Program-made: the position numbers and the translations under genes
Part shown: piece by piece, positions 16,973 to 25,529 of the stretch
Layout of the letters: each line of letters begins with the position of its first letter
How positions within the stretch are numbered: the first letter of the stretch is position 1
Assembly: GCA_000509105.1 (NCBI GenBank)
Contig: BAIF02000111.1
Coordinates: 62,001-126,000, forward strand
Direction of reading: 5' to 3'
Source: Clostridiales bacterium VE202-21
Lineage (GTDB): Bacteria > Bacillota > Clostridia > Lachnospirales > Lachnospiraceae
Length of the DNA stretch: 64,000 nucleotides
Notes under the pieces: generated by a model
The model's database searches: none
What the model was told of the DNA's origin: nothing
The model's input: the letters and a program-made list of their open reading frames with translations, nothing else

Positions 16973-17746
16973 TAGTTTCCGGGCATTTTCGTCAAAAATC
17001 CTGCTTTTTTCCTCCTGTGTCAGTGGAAGTCTATTCATATATTCTATGGACTCTGACTGCCCGGACCATGGAGAATCTGTGGCAAAAAGAATACGATCTG
17101 TGCCGTGGTTCCTGCAAATACGCACAAACTGTCCGTCATCGATGGAACCAAATACAACGGCGGTATCCAGATAAACCTTTTTTCCGACGATGCAGCGCTC
17201 CACGTCGTCCCAGCATTTAAAACCGCCCATATGGGCGATAACCAACTTTTCGGGCTGCACTTCGTCAATCACCTCTGCCGCCATCTGCGGCGTGCAGTAA
17301 ACACAGTCCGGATATCCGGGATCGTAGCCGCCGTGCACGGTAATAATCAGCCCCAATTCCGATGCATAGGAAACGATCCGCTTATAACGGATATCATGAA
17401 ACATCGTCTCCTGATATGCAGGGTGCAGTTTAATCCCCTGAAATCCCATGTTCTTCAAAGTCTTAAGTTCTTCCCTGTAGTCTGCGCTGTCCGGATGGAG
17501 TCCCCCGAAGGAGATCACGCCGCCCTCCAAAAATCGGGCGGCAAAACGGTTTATGCTGTCAAACTGAGACGGTTTTGTAACAACCGGGAGGGCAACGGAA
17601 ATGTCTATGCACGCTTTCTCCCCGGAAGCCCTCAGACCCTCAGCAGTTCCATCGGTAAAGGGAACCGTTTTACATCTTCCGCTTAAAAATTCCAGTGTCT
17701 TTCCGGCAATCTTATCCGGAAAAATATGTGTATGAAAATCTATCAT
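16961..17746 (-). CDS. Amidohydrolase-2 family metal-dependent hydrolase
   Basis: The 261-residue TIM-barrel protein carries a complete metal-site series: HTH at residues 5-7, the Lys of IKLHP, HGG, IAHMGG and the Asp of ATDSPW. This is the amidohydrolase-2 (COG2159) pattern, whose members include decarboxylases and hydrolases. The substrate cannot be stated. The ribosome site is weak (AAGG). It lies 35 nt downstream of a CBS-domain gene on the same strand; I see no metabolic link between them. Confidence 0.8.
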   Translation of the reverse strand: MIDFHTHIFPDKIAGKTLEFLSGRCKTVPFTDGTAEGLRASGEKACIDISVALPVVTKPSQFDSINRFAARFLEGGVISFGGLHPDSADYREELKTLKNMGFQGIKLHPAYQETMFHDIRYKRIVSYASELGLIITVHGGYDPGYPDCVYCTPQMAAEVIDEVQPEKLVIAHMGGFKCWDDVERCIVGKKVYLDTAVVFGSIDDGQFVRICRNHGTDRILFATDSPWSGQSESIEYMNRLPLTQEEKSRIFDENARKLLTL

Positions 17747-17781
17747 CTTATTTTACCTTATTTAAGCCTTTGGGAAGGCTT

Positions 17782-18195
17782 CTACTTGTCACAATCATTG
17801 AGTTTATTGTAGCAGTATTCTATAATGCTTCTGCGCGTAATAATTCCGATGAACTTATTCTGGTCATCCACTACGGGTACAAAATTCTGGTTCATCGCTT
17901 TCTTCACCAGATCTTCCATATCGGCATCCGCAGGCACTACATCAAAATTTGCCTTGCGTGGGAAATCCTGGATCAAGATGTGTTCAGCGCTTTTAATGTC
18001 CAGATTATTGTACGACTTTATTCCCCAAAGCAGGTCTCCTTCCGTGACAGTGCCGACAAATTCCCCTTCCCTGTTCAGCATAGGGATGGACGCATACTTA
18101 TGGTATTCCATTGTCTCCAGAACTTGGCGCAGCGTACTGTCATTGTAGATATAAGCAACTTCATTTTTCGGTTTTAAAAAAAACAGAATGTTCAT
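17782..18195 (-). CDS. CBS-domain pair protein
   Basis: The 137-residue protein is almost entirely a tandem CBS pair (about residues 10-65 and 80-132), with SIPMLNREGEFVGTVTEGDLL and FVPVVDDQNKFIGIITRRSIIEY. Stand-alone CBS pairs bind adenine nucleotides, and in Firmicutes some (DarB/CbpB) bind cyclic-di-AMP. Ligand and partner are unknown here. It lies 15 nt downstream of aspartate kinase and is probably co-transcribed with it. Confidence 0.85.
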   Translation of the reverse strand: MNILFFLKPKNEVAYIYNDSTLRQVLETMEYHKYASIPMLNREGEFVGTVTEGDLLWGIKSYNNLDIKSAEHILIQDFPRKANFDVVPADADMEDLVKKAMNQNFVPVVDDQNKFIGIITRRSIIEYCYNKLNDCDK

Positions 18196-18210
18196 AATGA
18201 ATACCTTTCC

Positions 18211-19530
18211 TTAAATTTGTGTCAAAACAAAGATTTCATACAGCGCCCTGATTGCGTTTTTAAAATCGTCATGTCTGACACCAACAATAATATTCAGCTC
18301 ACTGGATCCCTGATCAATCATTTTTACATTAATGTGCGCATGGGCAAGGGCAGAGAATATTCTGCCGGCTGTCCCCCGTGTCGCCCTCATTCCCCGGCCT
18401 ACAATAGCAATCAGTGCAAGATCTGATTCCAGTTCGATGTGGTCAGGATCTACGGCCTTGTGGATTCCGGCAAGCACCCGCTGTTCCTTTTCCTCGAATT
18501 CATCCTTATGAACAAAGATTGTCATTGTGTCAATACCCGACGGCATATGTTCGATGGAAATCTCATTCTCCTCGAATACCTGAAGCACCTTACGGCAGAA
18601 ACCAATCTCAGAGTTCATCATCGCCTTCTCAACTGTAATGGATGCGAAGCCGTCCGTACCGGCAATTCCCGTAATCGTATACTTCGGCTGCCTGCATGTG
18701 CCCTCTACGATTAAAGTCCCTTTATCCTGAGGCGCATTGGTGTTGCGGATATTGATCGGTATTCCTGCTTTTCTTACCGGGAAAATAGCATCCTCATGCA
18801 GCACACTCGCCCCCATATAGGAAAGCTCACGCAGTTCTTTATATGTAATAGTCTCTATGGATTTCGGATTCTTCACAATCCTTGGGTCAGCAATGAGAAA
18901 TCCGGAAACATCTGTCCAGTTCTCGTATAAATCAGCAGTTACAGCCAGCGCAACCAGTGAACCTGTGACGTCTGAACCTCCCCTGGAAAATGTTACAACC
19001 GTTCCATCTGCTTTCGCCCCGTAAAAACCAGGAATGACAGCGTACGGAATCTCTTTCAGACGTGCAGACAGCAGGTCATTTGTCGCAGCATCATCAAAAT
19101 TGCCGTCCTCGTCAAAACGGACTACCTCGGCTGCATCCACGAATTCAAATCCCAAATATGCCGCCATCACCTTGCCGTTCAGGTATTCCCCTCTGGAGGC
19201 AGCGTAATCTCTTCCGGCCTTTTTTCCGAAATTTTCACGGATCTCTTCAAAGTCCTGATCCAGGGAAAGGGTCAGATTCAGTCCTTTTATAATCTCATTA
19301 TATCTGTCCTGGATTGCACAGAGCAGGTCTGTAAAGTTCTTTTCCTTAATGGCTGCCCCATAGCAGCTGTACAGCATATCCGTTACCTTGGTATCACCTG
19401 AGAACCGTTTACCTGGTGCGGATGGTACAACATACTGCCTGGATTCATCTGCCCGTATGATGTCCCCTACTTTTTTAAACTGCTCGGCACTGGCCAAAGA
19501 ACTTCCGCCGAATTTTACTACTTTTTTCAT
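18211..19530 (-). CDS. lysC: Aspartate kinase
   Basis: The 439-residue protein has the N-terminal kinase domain with KFGGSSLAS, the catalytic-loop FSRGGSDVTGSL and the aspartate-binding Arg/Thr region, followed by two ACT domains (about residues 300-439) for feedback control. It phosphorylates aspartate in the first step of the lysine, threonine and methionine pathway. GGAGG precedes the ATG. It has its own promoter and a leader of roughly 110 nt that looks structured. Confidence 0.95.
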   Translation of the reverse strand: MKKVVKFGGSSLASAEQFKKVGDIIRADESRQYVVPSAPGKRFSGDTKVTDMLYSCYGAAIKEKNFTDLLCAIQDRYNEIIKGLNLTLSLDQDFEEIRENFGKKAGRDYAASRGEYLNGKVMAAYLGFEFVDAAEVVRFDEDGNFDDAATNDLLSARLKEIPYAVIPGFYGAKADGTVVTFSRGGSDVTGSLVALAVTADLYENWTDVSGFLIADPRIVKNPKSIETITYKELRELSYMGASVLHEDAIFPVRKAGIPINIRNTNAPQDKGTLIVEGTCRQPKYTITGIAGTDGFASITVEKAMMNSEIGFCRKVLQVFEENEISIEHMPSGIDTMTIFVHKDEFEEKEQRVLAGIHKAVDPDHIELESDLALIAIVGRGMRATRGTAGRIFSALAHAHINVKMIDQGSSELNIIVGVRHDDFKNAIRALYEIFVLTQI

Positions 19531-19642
19531 TCCTCGTTTCCTCCAATATACATAAAGAGGCGCCCATATCCGGCATGCATCCGGCCTTTAACAGCAAATA
19601 CTGTGCGATATAGTTCCCTCTTCAAAATTTCTGCGTTCTCGG
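19531..19642 (-). ncRNA. Candidate structured leader of lysC
   Basis: Within the leader, AAGAGG (19555-19560 on the plus strand) can pair with CCTCTT (19617-19622), enclosing two short hairpins: CCGG (19570-19573 with 19581-19584) and ACAG/CTGT (19591-19594 with 19601-19604). It does not look like a lysine riboswitch or T-box. The stems are short, so the fold is tentative. Confidence 0.35.
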
Positions 19643-19648
19643 TACATT

Positions 19649-19677
19649 ATTATAACGCAGTCATTCCCGGTTGTAAA
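19649..19677 (-). promoter_or_regulatory. lysC promoter
   Basis: Minus-strand TTTACA (19672-19677) and a perfect TATAAT (19649-19654) are 17 bp apart. Transcription would start near 19642, leaving a leader of about 110 nt. Confidence 0.75.
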
Positions 19678-19766
19678 TCTCTTCTTTCGCATTTTTTTGC
19701 ATTTTATGACAAAAAATCCTGCATTTTTATTCATAAATCAAATTCAAAATCTGTTTTTCTGCAAAT

Positions 19767-20246
19767 TTAAAGTATCACATCTGCATACTCGGCGCCGGAG
19801 GCCCTTTTCAGATCACCGGGAGCCAGTTTTAGCTGCACGCCCAGCCTGCCCCCACTAACATACACGTAGTCCAGGCACCGGGCCGTTTCATTTATTATAG
19901 TAGGGAAAGGTTTTTTCATCCCAATGGCAGTGCAGCCCCCTCTGACATATCCGGTAACCGCGGTAAGCTCTTTAACCGGAAGCATTTCCAAAGACTTTTC
20001 TCCCGCAGAACGGGCCGCCTTCTTTAAGTCCAGTTCAGACGCAATCGGAATCACAAACACATAATGTATCCCGCTCTTCCCTGTTGTTACGAGTGTTTTA
20101 TAGACTCTGTCATGAGGCAGGCCCGTTTGGTTTGCAATTGTAATGCCGTCCACGAATTCATCGCATTCGTAAGTCTGATATTCATAAGGTATTTTATATC
20201 GGTCCAATATCCGCATTGCATTCGTCTTCAGTTCTTTCTTCCCCAT
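19767..20246 (-). CDS. ybaK: YbaK/EbsC Cys-tRNA(Pro) deacylase
   Basis: The 159-residue protein matches the YbaK family, with DRVYKTLVTTGKSG, the Lys-rich KKAARSAGEKSLEM and GYVRGGCTAIGMKK. It hydrolyses Cys-tRNA(Pro) made by mis-charging. It is a single gene on the same strand as neighbours, about 80 nt after the SPL-family gene. Confidence 0.93.
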   Translation of the reverse strand: MGKKELKTNAMRILDRYKIPYEYQTYECDEFVDGITIANQTGLPHDRVYKTLVTTGKSGIHYVFVIPIASELDLKKAARSAGEKSLEMLPVKELTAVTGYVRGGCTAIGMKKPFPTIINETARCLDYVYVSGGRLGVQLKLAPGDLKRASGAEYADVIL

Positions 20247-20325
20247 AGTCTTCTCCCTATATGTTATATTTTGTCTCCTGCAGGATTGGCAGAGCCTGAA
20301 CCATTACATTCTGCACATGATTTAC

Positions 20326-21222
20326 TCAATAATCGAATAAGCTGAGCTGCTCCATACGATAGGGGCGCTTATAGCTTGAAATGATATCGGACATCTTATA
20401 CAGGATCCCCGCCTCCTGGCACTCTTTCTCGAAAACCTTCCAAAGCTGGCGCACCCGCGGGCTTCTGCATTCATAGGAATTGCCGAATCTCTTTTGGTAT
20501 TTCTCTGCAAGCCCCTCTCCCGGAAAGAGCTGGTTCAGCTTTTCATAGTACCAATCCCGCTGATTTTCCCGCAGCGTCATCCCAAAAGCAGGATAGATAA
20601 ATTTTGCGCCCGCCTCGTGAGCCTTACAAACGATTTCCCGGATATTCTCATCAGAGTCTTCCAGGAACGGAAGCACGGGCATTAACAGAATCCCGGCATA
20701 TATCCCATGATCGGCCAATTCACGAATCAGGGCAAACCGTTCCGAGGACGGCGGCGGTACTGGCTCTATTTTTTTTGCAAGCAAATCGTCCGAGGTGGTT
20801 ATTGTGACTTTGCATAGTACCGGTGAATGTTCCATGATATCTGTAAGCACATCGATGTCCCTTGCCAGCAGACTGCTCTTTGTAGCGATAGCGGTACCGA
20901 AACCAAATGCATTGCACAGCTCCAACGCATGCCGGGTCAGTTCCAGTTCCTTCTCGAAGGGATTATAAGGATCACTCATTGCCCCTGTACCAATCACGCC
21001 CTTCTTTGTCTTTCTGCGCAGCTCATCGCGTATGATCATCAAAGCATTTTCCTTTGCCCTGACAGTGTCAAAGGAAGAGATTCCATAGCAGTCTGAACGG
21101 CTGTCACAGTATATGCACCCATGACAGCATCCTTTATATATATTCATATTATATTCTGTTCCAAACCAGTATTCTGGTCTTTTTGAACGAGTAATTATCG
21201 TTTTAGCTGGAATATATTCCAT
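20326..21222 (-). CDS. SPL-family radical SAM protein
   Basis: The 298-residue protein has the radical SAM cluster motif in KGCCHGCIYC (CxxxCxxC) and the COG1533 pattern of the spore-photoproduct-lyase family, including GTGAMSDPYNPFEKELELTR and the RSPRVRQLW end. Members other than true SplB are mostly uncharacterised. It lacks the long N-terminal region of classic SplB, so I do not call it a photoproduct lyase. Confidence 0.85.
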   Translation of the reverse strand: MEYIPAKTIITRSKRPEYWFGTEYNMNIYKGCCHGCIYCDSRSDCYGISSFDTVRAKENALMIIRDELRRKTKKGVIGTGAMSDPYNPFEKELELTRHALELCNAFGFGTAIATKSSLLARDIDVLTDIMEHSPVLCKVTITTSDDLLAKKIEPVPPPSSERFALIRELADHGIYAGILLMPVLPFLEDSDENIREIVCKAHEAGAKFIYPAFGMTLRENQRDWYYEKLNQLFPGEGLAEKYQKRFGNSYECRSPRVRQLWKVFEKECQEAGILYKMSDIISSYKRPYRMEQLSLFDY

Positions 21223-21535
21223 AATGATGTTCCTTTTCTTGGAACTCCCCGGCAGTTGATTGACCGGAGAGGTTCACTTATTATACTAAAGCCATGGTTT
21301 TCTGGCTATTGTAACATTAGGCATTTTGCTGCGGTAACATTTTCGGCAAATAAATTGTATAATCGTATACAATTTATTTGCAACTTCACCACCTTAAAAT
21401 TTCTGCACAACACACTAGTTTCAAATATTGTATACATGAATGCAATATTTTTTCTTTCAACACCACTCTAGCCATATTCTGTACTACAAATAGGCTTATA
21501 TTACATACAATTATACAATATAAAAACTAAAAAAA
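21223..21535. other. AT-rich gene-free gap with a 16-bp perfect inverted repeat
   Basis: The gap separates the RNase G operon end from the SPL-family gene. GCAAATAAATTGTATA (21346-21361) and its perfect complement (21366-21381) flank the 4-nt loop ATCG. It could be a terminator stem for the RNase G operon or a regulator operator; there is no long T run next to it. Several other ATTGTATA-like words occur further on. I see no gene. Confidence 0.7.
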
Positions 21536-22729
21536 TTATTCAGCTAAACTCTCATGAAGAGGTCTGCGTACTTTTTTGCGGGTCAGCTCTACAAGCTGCA
21601 GCTCAGTCACGTCCACAAGTGTTGACTGAATGGGATCTCTTGAGAGGTACTGGCGGAATGTTTTCAGCAGTTCCCTGGTTGCATCTGCATCATCCAGGTT
21701 GATAAAATCTACAATAACGATTCCCGAAAGGTTTCTGAGCCGCATCTGTTTGGCTGCTTCCCTAGCTGCTTCGAGATTGATCTTCAAATAGGTTTCAGAA
21801 GGATTCTTTTTTACAGAACATTTTCCGGAATTCACATCGATCACGGTCAGTGCCTCCGTATACTGTATCACTATATAGGCCCCGTTCTTAAGCCATACGC
21901 GTTCACTCAATGCCCTTTCCAGTACAGTCTGTGTATTATACAGCTTTCCGAGAGGAAGCTGGCTGCTCTGATAAAGCCTCAGTTTTTCTAATTCTGCCGG
22001 CTGATCTCTTGTATAATATTCTTTGACCTGGCGGTAAAGCTCTTCGTCCTCAATCACAATCTCAGTTAAACCTTCGGTATACACATTTTTCAGGTCAGAG
22101 ATATAGGCGGGAGGCGCCTCCTGCAGACAGGAAAAGCATGTTCTCGTCTGAGCCGCAGACTTCAGAGCGGTATAGCTTTGTTCCAGGCTCTTAATCTCCC
22201 CCAGGATCTGGGCAAAATCAGCATCGCCTGCATTCGTACGGATGATAAGACCATACTCCTCGTTTTTATAGGGCATTAGGCGTTCTTTTAATTCCTCACG
22301 CAGCGATTTGGGAAGTTTGCCGGAGGTTCCGATTCTTGTGTTTCCGGTAGTCAGGATTGCATACCTGCCCGTAAAGCTTAAATTGCTGCTGACAGTCGGG
22401 GCCTTTGTTTTAACGGCCTCTTTGCTGATCTGAACAACCAGCTCATCCCCGATGCAGAGCGGCTTCCTGCCTGCTTTATGAGTAAACAGAGCATTAGCGG
22501 CCTGGCTCATGTCATAATAACATTCCACGCCGCTCTCAATCTCGATAAATGCTGCTCCGATATTGGGCACTATATTCCTCACTTTGCCTACATAGATATT
22601 GCCGAGTACATGCTGCCTTACGCCGCTGTCCGGCTTATCGCAGTGTATTTCTACGATTTCATCGTCCTCCAGAAGAAATATCCAGACCTTTTGGGCCTCC
22701 TTCATCATAAGAACTTTTCTTGAAGTCAT
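21536..22729 (-). CDS. rng: Ribonuclease E/G family protein
   Basis: The 397-residue protein has an S1-like RNA-binding region (about residues 45-125, GNIYVGKVRNIVPNIGAAFIEI) and the RNase H-like catalytic part with the metal-binding Asp residues in TVIDVNSGK and VIVDFINLDD. Classic RNase E/G continue with a CPxCxGxG zinc-link; this protein ends (RRPLHESLAE) before that motif, so it lacks the cysteine pair. It would cleave single-stranded RNA. The ATG overlaps the upstream DUF2344 stop by 4 nt. Confidence 0.92.
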   Translation of the reverse strand: MTSRKVLMMKEAQKVWIFLLEDDEIVEIHCDKPDSGVRQHVLGNIYVGKVRNIVPNIGAAFIEIESGVECYYDMSQAANALFTHKAGRKPLCIGDELVVQISKEAVKTKAPTVSSNLSFTGRYAILTTGNTRIGTSGKLPKSLREELKERLMPYKNEEYGLIIRTNAGDADFAQILGEIKSLEQSYTALKSAAQTRTCFSCLQEAPPAYISDLKNVYTEGLTEIVIEDEELYRQVKEYYTRDQPAELEKLRLYQSSQLPLGKLYNTQTVLERALSERVWLKNGAYIVIQYTEALTVIDVNSGKCSVKKNPSETYLKINLEAAREAAKQMRLRNLSGIVIVDFINLDDADATRELLKTFRQYLSRDPIQSTLVDVTELQLVELTRKKVRRPLHESLAE

Positions 22730-23442
22730 GCCGTTTCCATCTCCATTTCACTACCCAGATCTTCTAGTGTTACCAGTTCCCGTCTGCCTTCCTGTCCCCT
22801 ATCCGCATACATCTCAAGCCTGTGATGTGAATAATCGCTCTCGGCAAAATCAATCCCCATAAAATGGCAGAAGGCCTCCATGACAAGGCCGGGCTTCAGA
22901 TTCTGGACGCTCCCCGCGGCCACCTGCATACAGACAGTGTCCGCTTCCGCTTCCAACCGGTATATCATTGGCTTGATATCCACTTCATTTGCACTGCGTT
23001 TTGTCTCTTTCAGAATCCGGATCTCGGGCTGCGTCATAAATGCCGCAATCTTCTCTGCCCAATCCGCAGGAAACACACCCTTTTTCACCGTCGTCCTGTA
23101 ATCTGCCGCCGCAACGATCGCCATTCCAGTCATCTTCTTTTCTTCCGCAATCTGACGGAAGCTTACGACTTCCATCCCTTCCACCATGGCCTCATTCAGC
23201 CGTCTTACTGCCTCTTTGCTGGAAATCGGACCGCTCAGCTCAATATCAAAGTATTCACCATCACTGGAAAGTCCGATCCCCAGCGGATTTGCAAAAGACA
23301 TAATCATATGGGGACTGTAACCGGCGGTAAAGGCGATCGGGATCTCCGCCCTTCTCATGGCCTTCTGGAAAAACCGCATCACATCCAGGTGCCCGATAAA
23401 TCTCAGCGCACCATATTTTCTGAACTTAATTCTTACCTTCAT
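22726..23442 (-). CDS. DUF2344 / TIGR03936 radical-SAM-associated protein
   Basis: I chose ATG 23442, preceded by GGAGGTGTC; the upstream frame is unlikely to be translated. The 238 residues start MKVRIKFRKYGALRFIGHLD, the hallmark of TIGR03936. It overlaps the upstream TIGR03960 radical SAM gene by 17 nt and the downstream rng gene by 4 nt. In many Clostridia these three genes stay together; in some genomes the first two are fused. The biochemical role is not established. Confidence 0.9.
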   Translation of the reverse strand: MKVRIKFRKYGALRFIGHLDVMRFFQKAMRRAEIPIAFTAGYSPHMIMSFANPLGIGLSSDGEYFDIELSGPISSKEAVRRLNEAMVEGMEVVSFRQIAEEKKMTGMAIVAAADYRTTVKKGVFPADWAEKIAAFMTQPEIRILKETKRSANEVDIKPMIYRLEAEADTVCMQVAAGSVQNLKPGLVMEAFCHFMGIDFAESDYSHHRLEMYADRGQEGRRELVTLEDLGSEMEMETA

Positions 23443-25294
23443 AGCAGACACCTCCTCCAAATTGTGCCGCGCCGCATCCGGAGCACTGCATCTTACAGTT
23501 TGGTGTGACAACGCCCTCCAGCGCCCTCTCCCACTCTTTTTTCATAAAACTTTTGCTGACCCCGATATCAATGAAGTCCCAAGGAAGCAATTCATCCAGT
23601 TCTCTTTCCCGGGCTGTATAGAATGAAACATCAATGCCCGTATTCTCAAAAGCCTGCATCCATTTTTCATTGCAGAATGTTTCTGTCCAGGCGTCAAAAA
23701 GGCATCCCAGTCTGTAGGCCTCCTCAATGGCCTTCCCCACTCTCCTGTCGCCGCGGGCAAATACGCCTTCCAGAACGGTTACTTCGGCATCATGCCAGTT
23801 GTACTTCATGCTTTTTCTGTTTAACTGCTCCTGGAATTCATGCTTCACAACCGAAGCCCTGTGCATATACTCCTCACTGGTACACATAGGCGCCCACTGG
23901 AATGGGGTAAACGGTTTTGGTACAAAGAAGGAAGTGCTCGCCGTAATCTGGCATTTGCCATGGCGCTCCTCCTTCGGGATCTCGTAATATCTTCTCGCAA
24001 TCCGGTCTGAAAGCCTAGCGATCTCCTTCATATCTTCTTCCGTCTCCGTGGGAAGGCCCAGCATAAAGTACAGCTTTACCTTGGACCAGCCTCCCTCGAA
24101 AGCCTGTCCGGCCCCCTCCAGGATCATTTCCTCCGTCAGGCCCTTATTAATTACATTTCTCATCCTCTGCGAACCCGCTTCGGGGGCAAATGTCAGGCTG
24201 CTCTTGCGGACATCCTGCACCCGCTGCATCACATCCAGCGAAAAAGCATCGATCCGAAGGGATGGCAGGGTAATATTCATCCCGTTATCCTTAAATTCAT
24301 CTATTAAAAATTCCACCAGTTCTTTCAGTTCGGAATAGTCACTGGAACTCAAAGAACTCAGAGAGATCTCTTCGTGTCCCGTATTCTTCAGCATAACACG
24401 GGCGTACTCCTTCAGTGTCTCCACGTTTCGCTCGCGGGTAGGCCGGTACAGCATCCCTGCCTGGCAGAATCTGCAGCCGCGGATACATCCCCTCTGGATT
24501 TCCAGCACAACCCGGTCCTGCGTTGCTTTGATAAAGGGCACCACCGGGTTCATCGGATAAGGCGCTTCCGTCACATTCATTACAATCTGCTTTTTCACCG
24601 TGGCAGGAATCCCGGGCTCCGTCGGTGTAAAGGACTTCAGCGTACCATCCTCATGATAATCCGCTACATAGAACATCGGAACATAGATACCCTCAATCCC
24701 TGCCGCCTTTCTCAGAAACTCTGTACGGCTGCTGTTCCCGGCTCGGCAGGTCTTGTAGAGATCCAGCAGTTCATCATAGACCGTCTCTCCCTCTCCTATA
24801 TAAAACAGATCAAAGAACTCTGCCAGCGGTTCCGGATTGTAGGTGCAGGGGCCGCCGCCGATTACGATCGGATGCTCCCAGGTACGGTCCGCGCTGTGGA
24901 GCGGAATCTGGCTTAGATCCAGGATCTGCAGTATGTTCGTGTAGCACATTTCATACTGGATCGTGATGCCCAGGAAGTCAAAATTCTTGACCGGATCCTG
25001 TGATTCCAGGGCAAACAGGGGGATCTTCTGTTCCCTCATCACCTTGTCCAGGTCGGTCCAGGGAGAATATACCCTTTCACACCATACATCCTCACGCCGG
25101 TTAAAAATATCATACAAAATCTGAATCCCCAGGTGGGACATGCCAATTTCCATGATATCGGGAAACGAAAGGGCAAACCGAATGTCCACCTGATCCGGGT
25201 CTTTATTCACTGCATTTACCTCATTGCCGATGTAACGGGCAGGTTTCTCGATATTCAGCAATATCTCATCGCTCAACGCTAATTTTCTCATCAT
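23426..25294 (-). CDS. TIGR03960 B12-binding radical SAM protein
   Basis: The start at 25294 has AAGAAGG at proper spacing; the ATG 9 nt upstream overlaps that site. The protein has an N-terminal B12-binding-like domain (GIGEGETVYDELL-type region), the radical SAM core with RGCIRGCRFCQAG, and a C-terminal cysteine cluster (CSGCGAAQFGGGVC). It belongs to the TIGR03960 family, paired with TIGR03936 next door and suspected to act in RNA or ribosome modification because of the neighbouring rng and ribosomal genes. That function is inference. Confidence 0.92.
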   Translation of the reverse strand: MMRKLALSDEILLNIEKPARYIGNEVNAVNKDPDQVDIRFALSFPDIMEIGMSHLGIQILYDIFNRREDVWCERVYSPWTDLDKVMREQKIPLFALESQDPVKNFDFLGITIQYEMCYTNILQILDLSQIPLHSADRTWEHPIVIGGGPCTYNPEPLAEFFDLFYIGEGETVYDELLDLYKTCRAGNSSRTEFLRKAAGIEGIYVPMFYVADYHEDGTLKSFTPTEPGIPATVKKQIVMNVTEAPYPMNPVVPFIKATQDRVVLEIQRGCIRGCRFCQAGMLYRPTRERNVETLKEYARVMLKNTGHEEISLSSLSSSDYSELKELVEFLIDEFKDNGMNITLPSLRIDAFSLDVMQRVQDVRKSSLTFAPEAGSQRMRNVINKGLTEEMILEGAGQAFEGGWSKVKLYFMLGLPTETEEDMKEIARLSDRIARRYYEIPKEERHGKCQITASTSFFVPKPFTPFQWAPMCTSEEYMHRASVVKHEFQEQLNRKSMKYNWHDAEVTVLEGVFARGDRRVGKAIEEAYRLGCLFDAWTETFCNEKWMQAFENTGIDVSFYTARERELDELLPWDFIDIGVSKSFMKKEWERALEGVVTPNCKMQCSGCGAAQFGGGVCYEGKN

Positions 25295-25428
25295 TATATA
25301 CATCCTTCTTATCCATGCTATTTAATTCCAAATGATCTGATGGTGTCCGGAAACACCGGGCACCACCGTTTAATTATAAGTGCTTTTTGTCATAACATCA
25401 AGCAAAATGCGGAATGTTTTAAGTTTAT

Positions 25429-25498
25429 GAAGATGAGTGCGCGAAAGAAAGGGATAGATCCTGTAACGGCTACCCCTTTCTTTCGCGCACTCATCTTC
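25429..25498. repeat. 25-bp perfect inverted repeat
   Basis: 25429-25453 and 25474-25498 are perfect complements (core GTGCGCGAAAGAAAGGG) around a 20-nt loop. It lies 32 nt beyond the stop of the ABC permease gene and could end that transcript, but it has no flanking T run and is much longer than usual terminator stems. Confidence 0.85.
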
Positions 25499-25529
25499 CG
25501 ACGAGATGGAAGCTCATTAACTGTGCGTA

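Noticed and set aside
19531..19642. Lysine riboswitch before lysC
   Set aside because: The leader is too short and lacks the conserved lysine riboswitch core.
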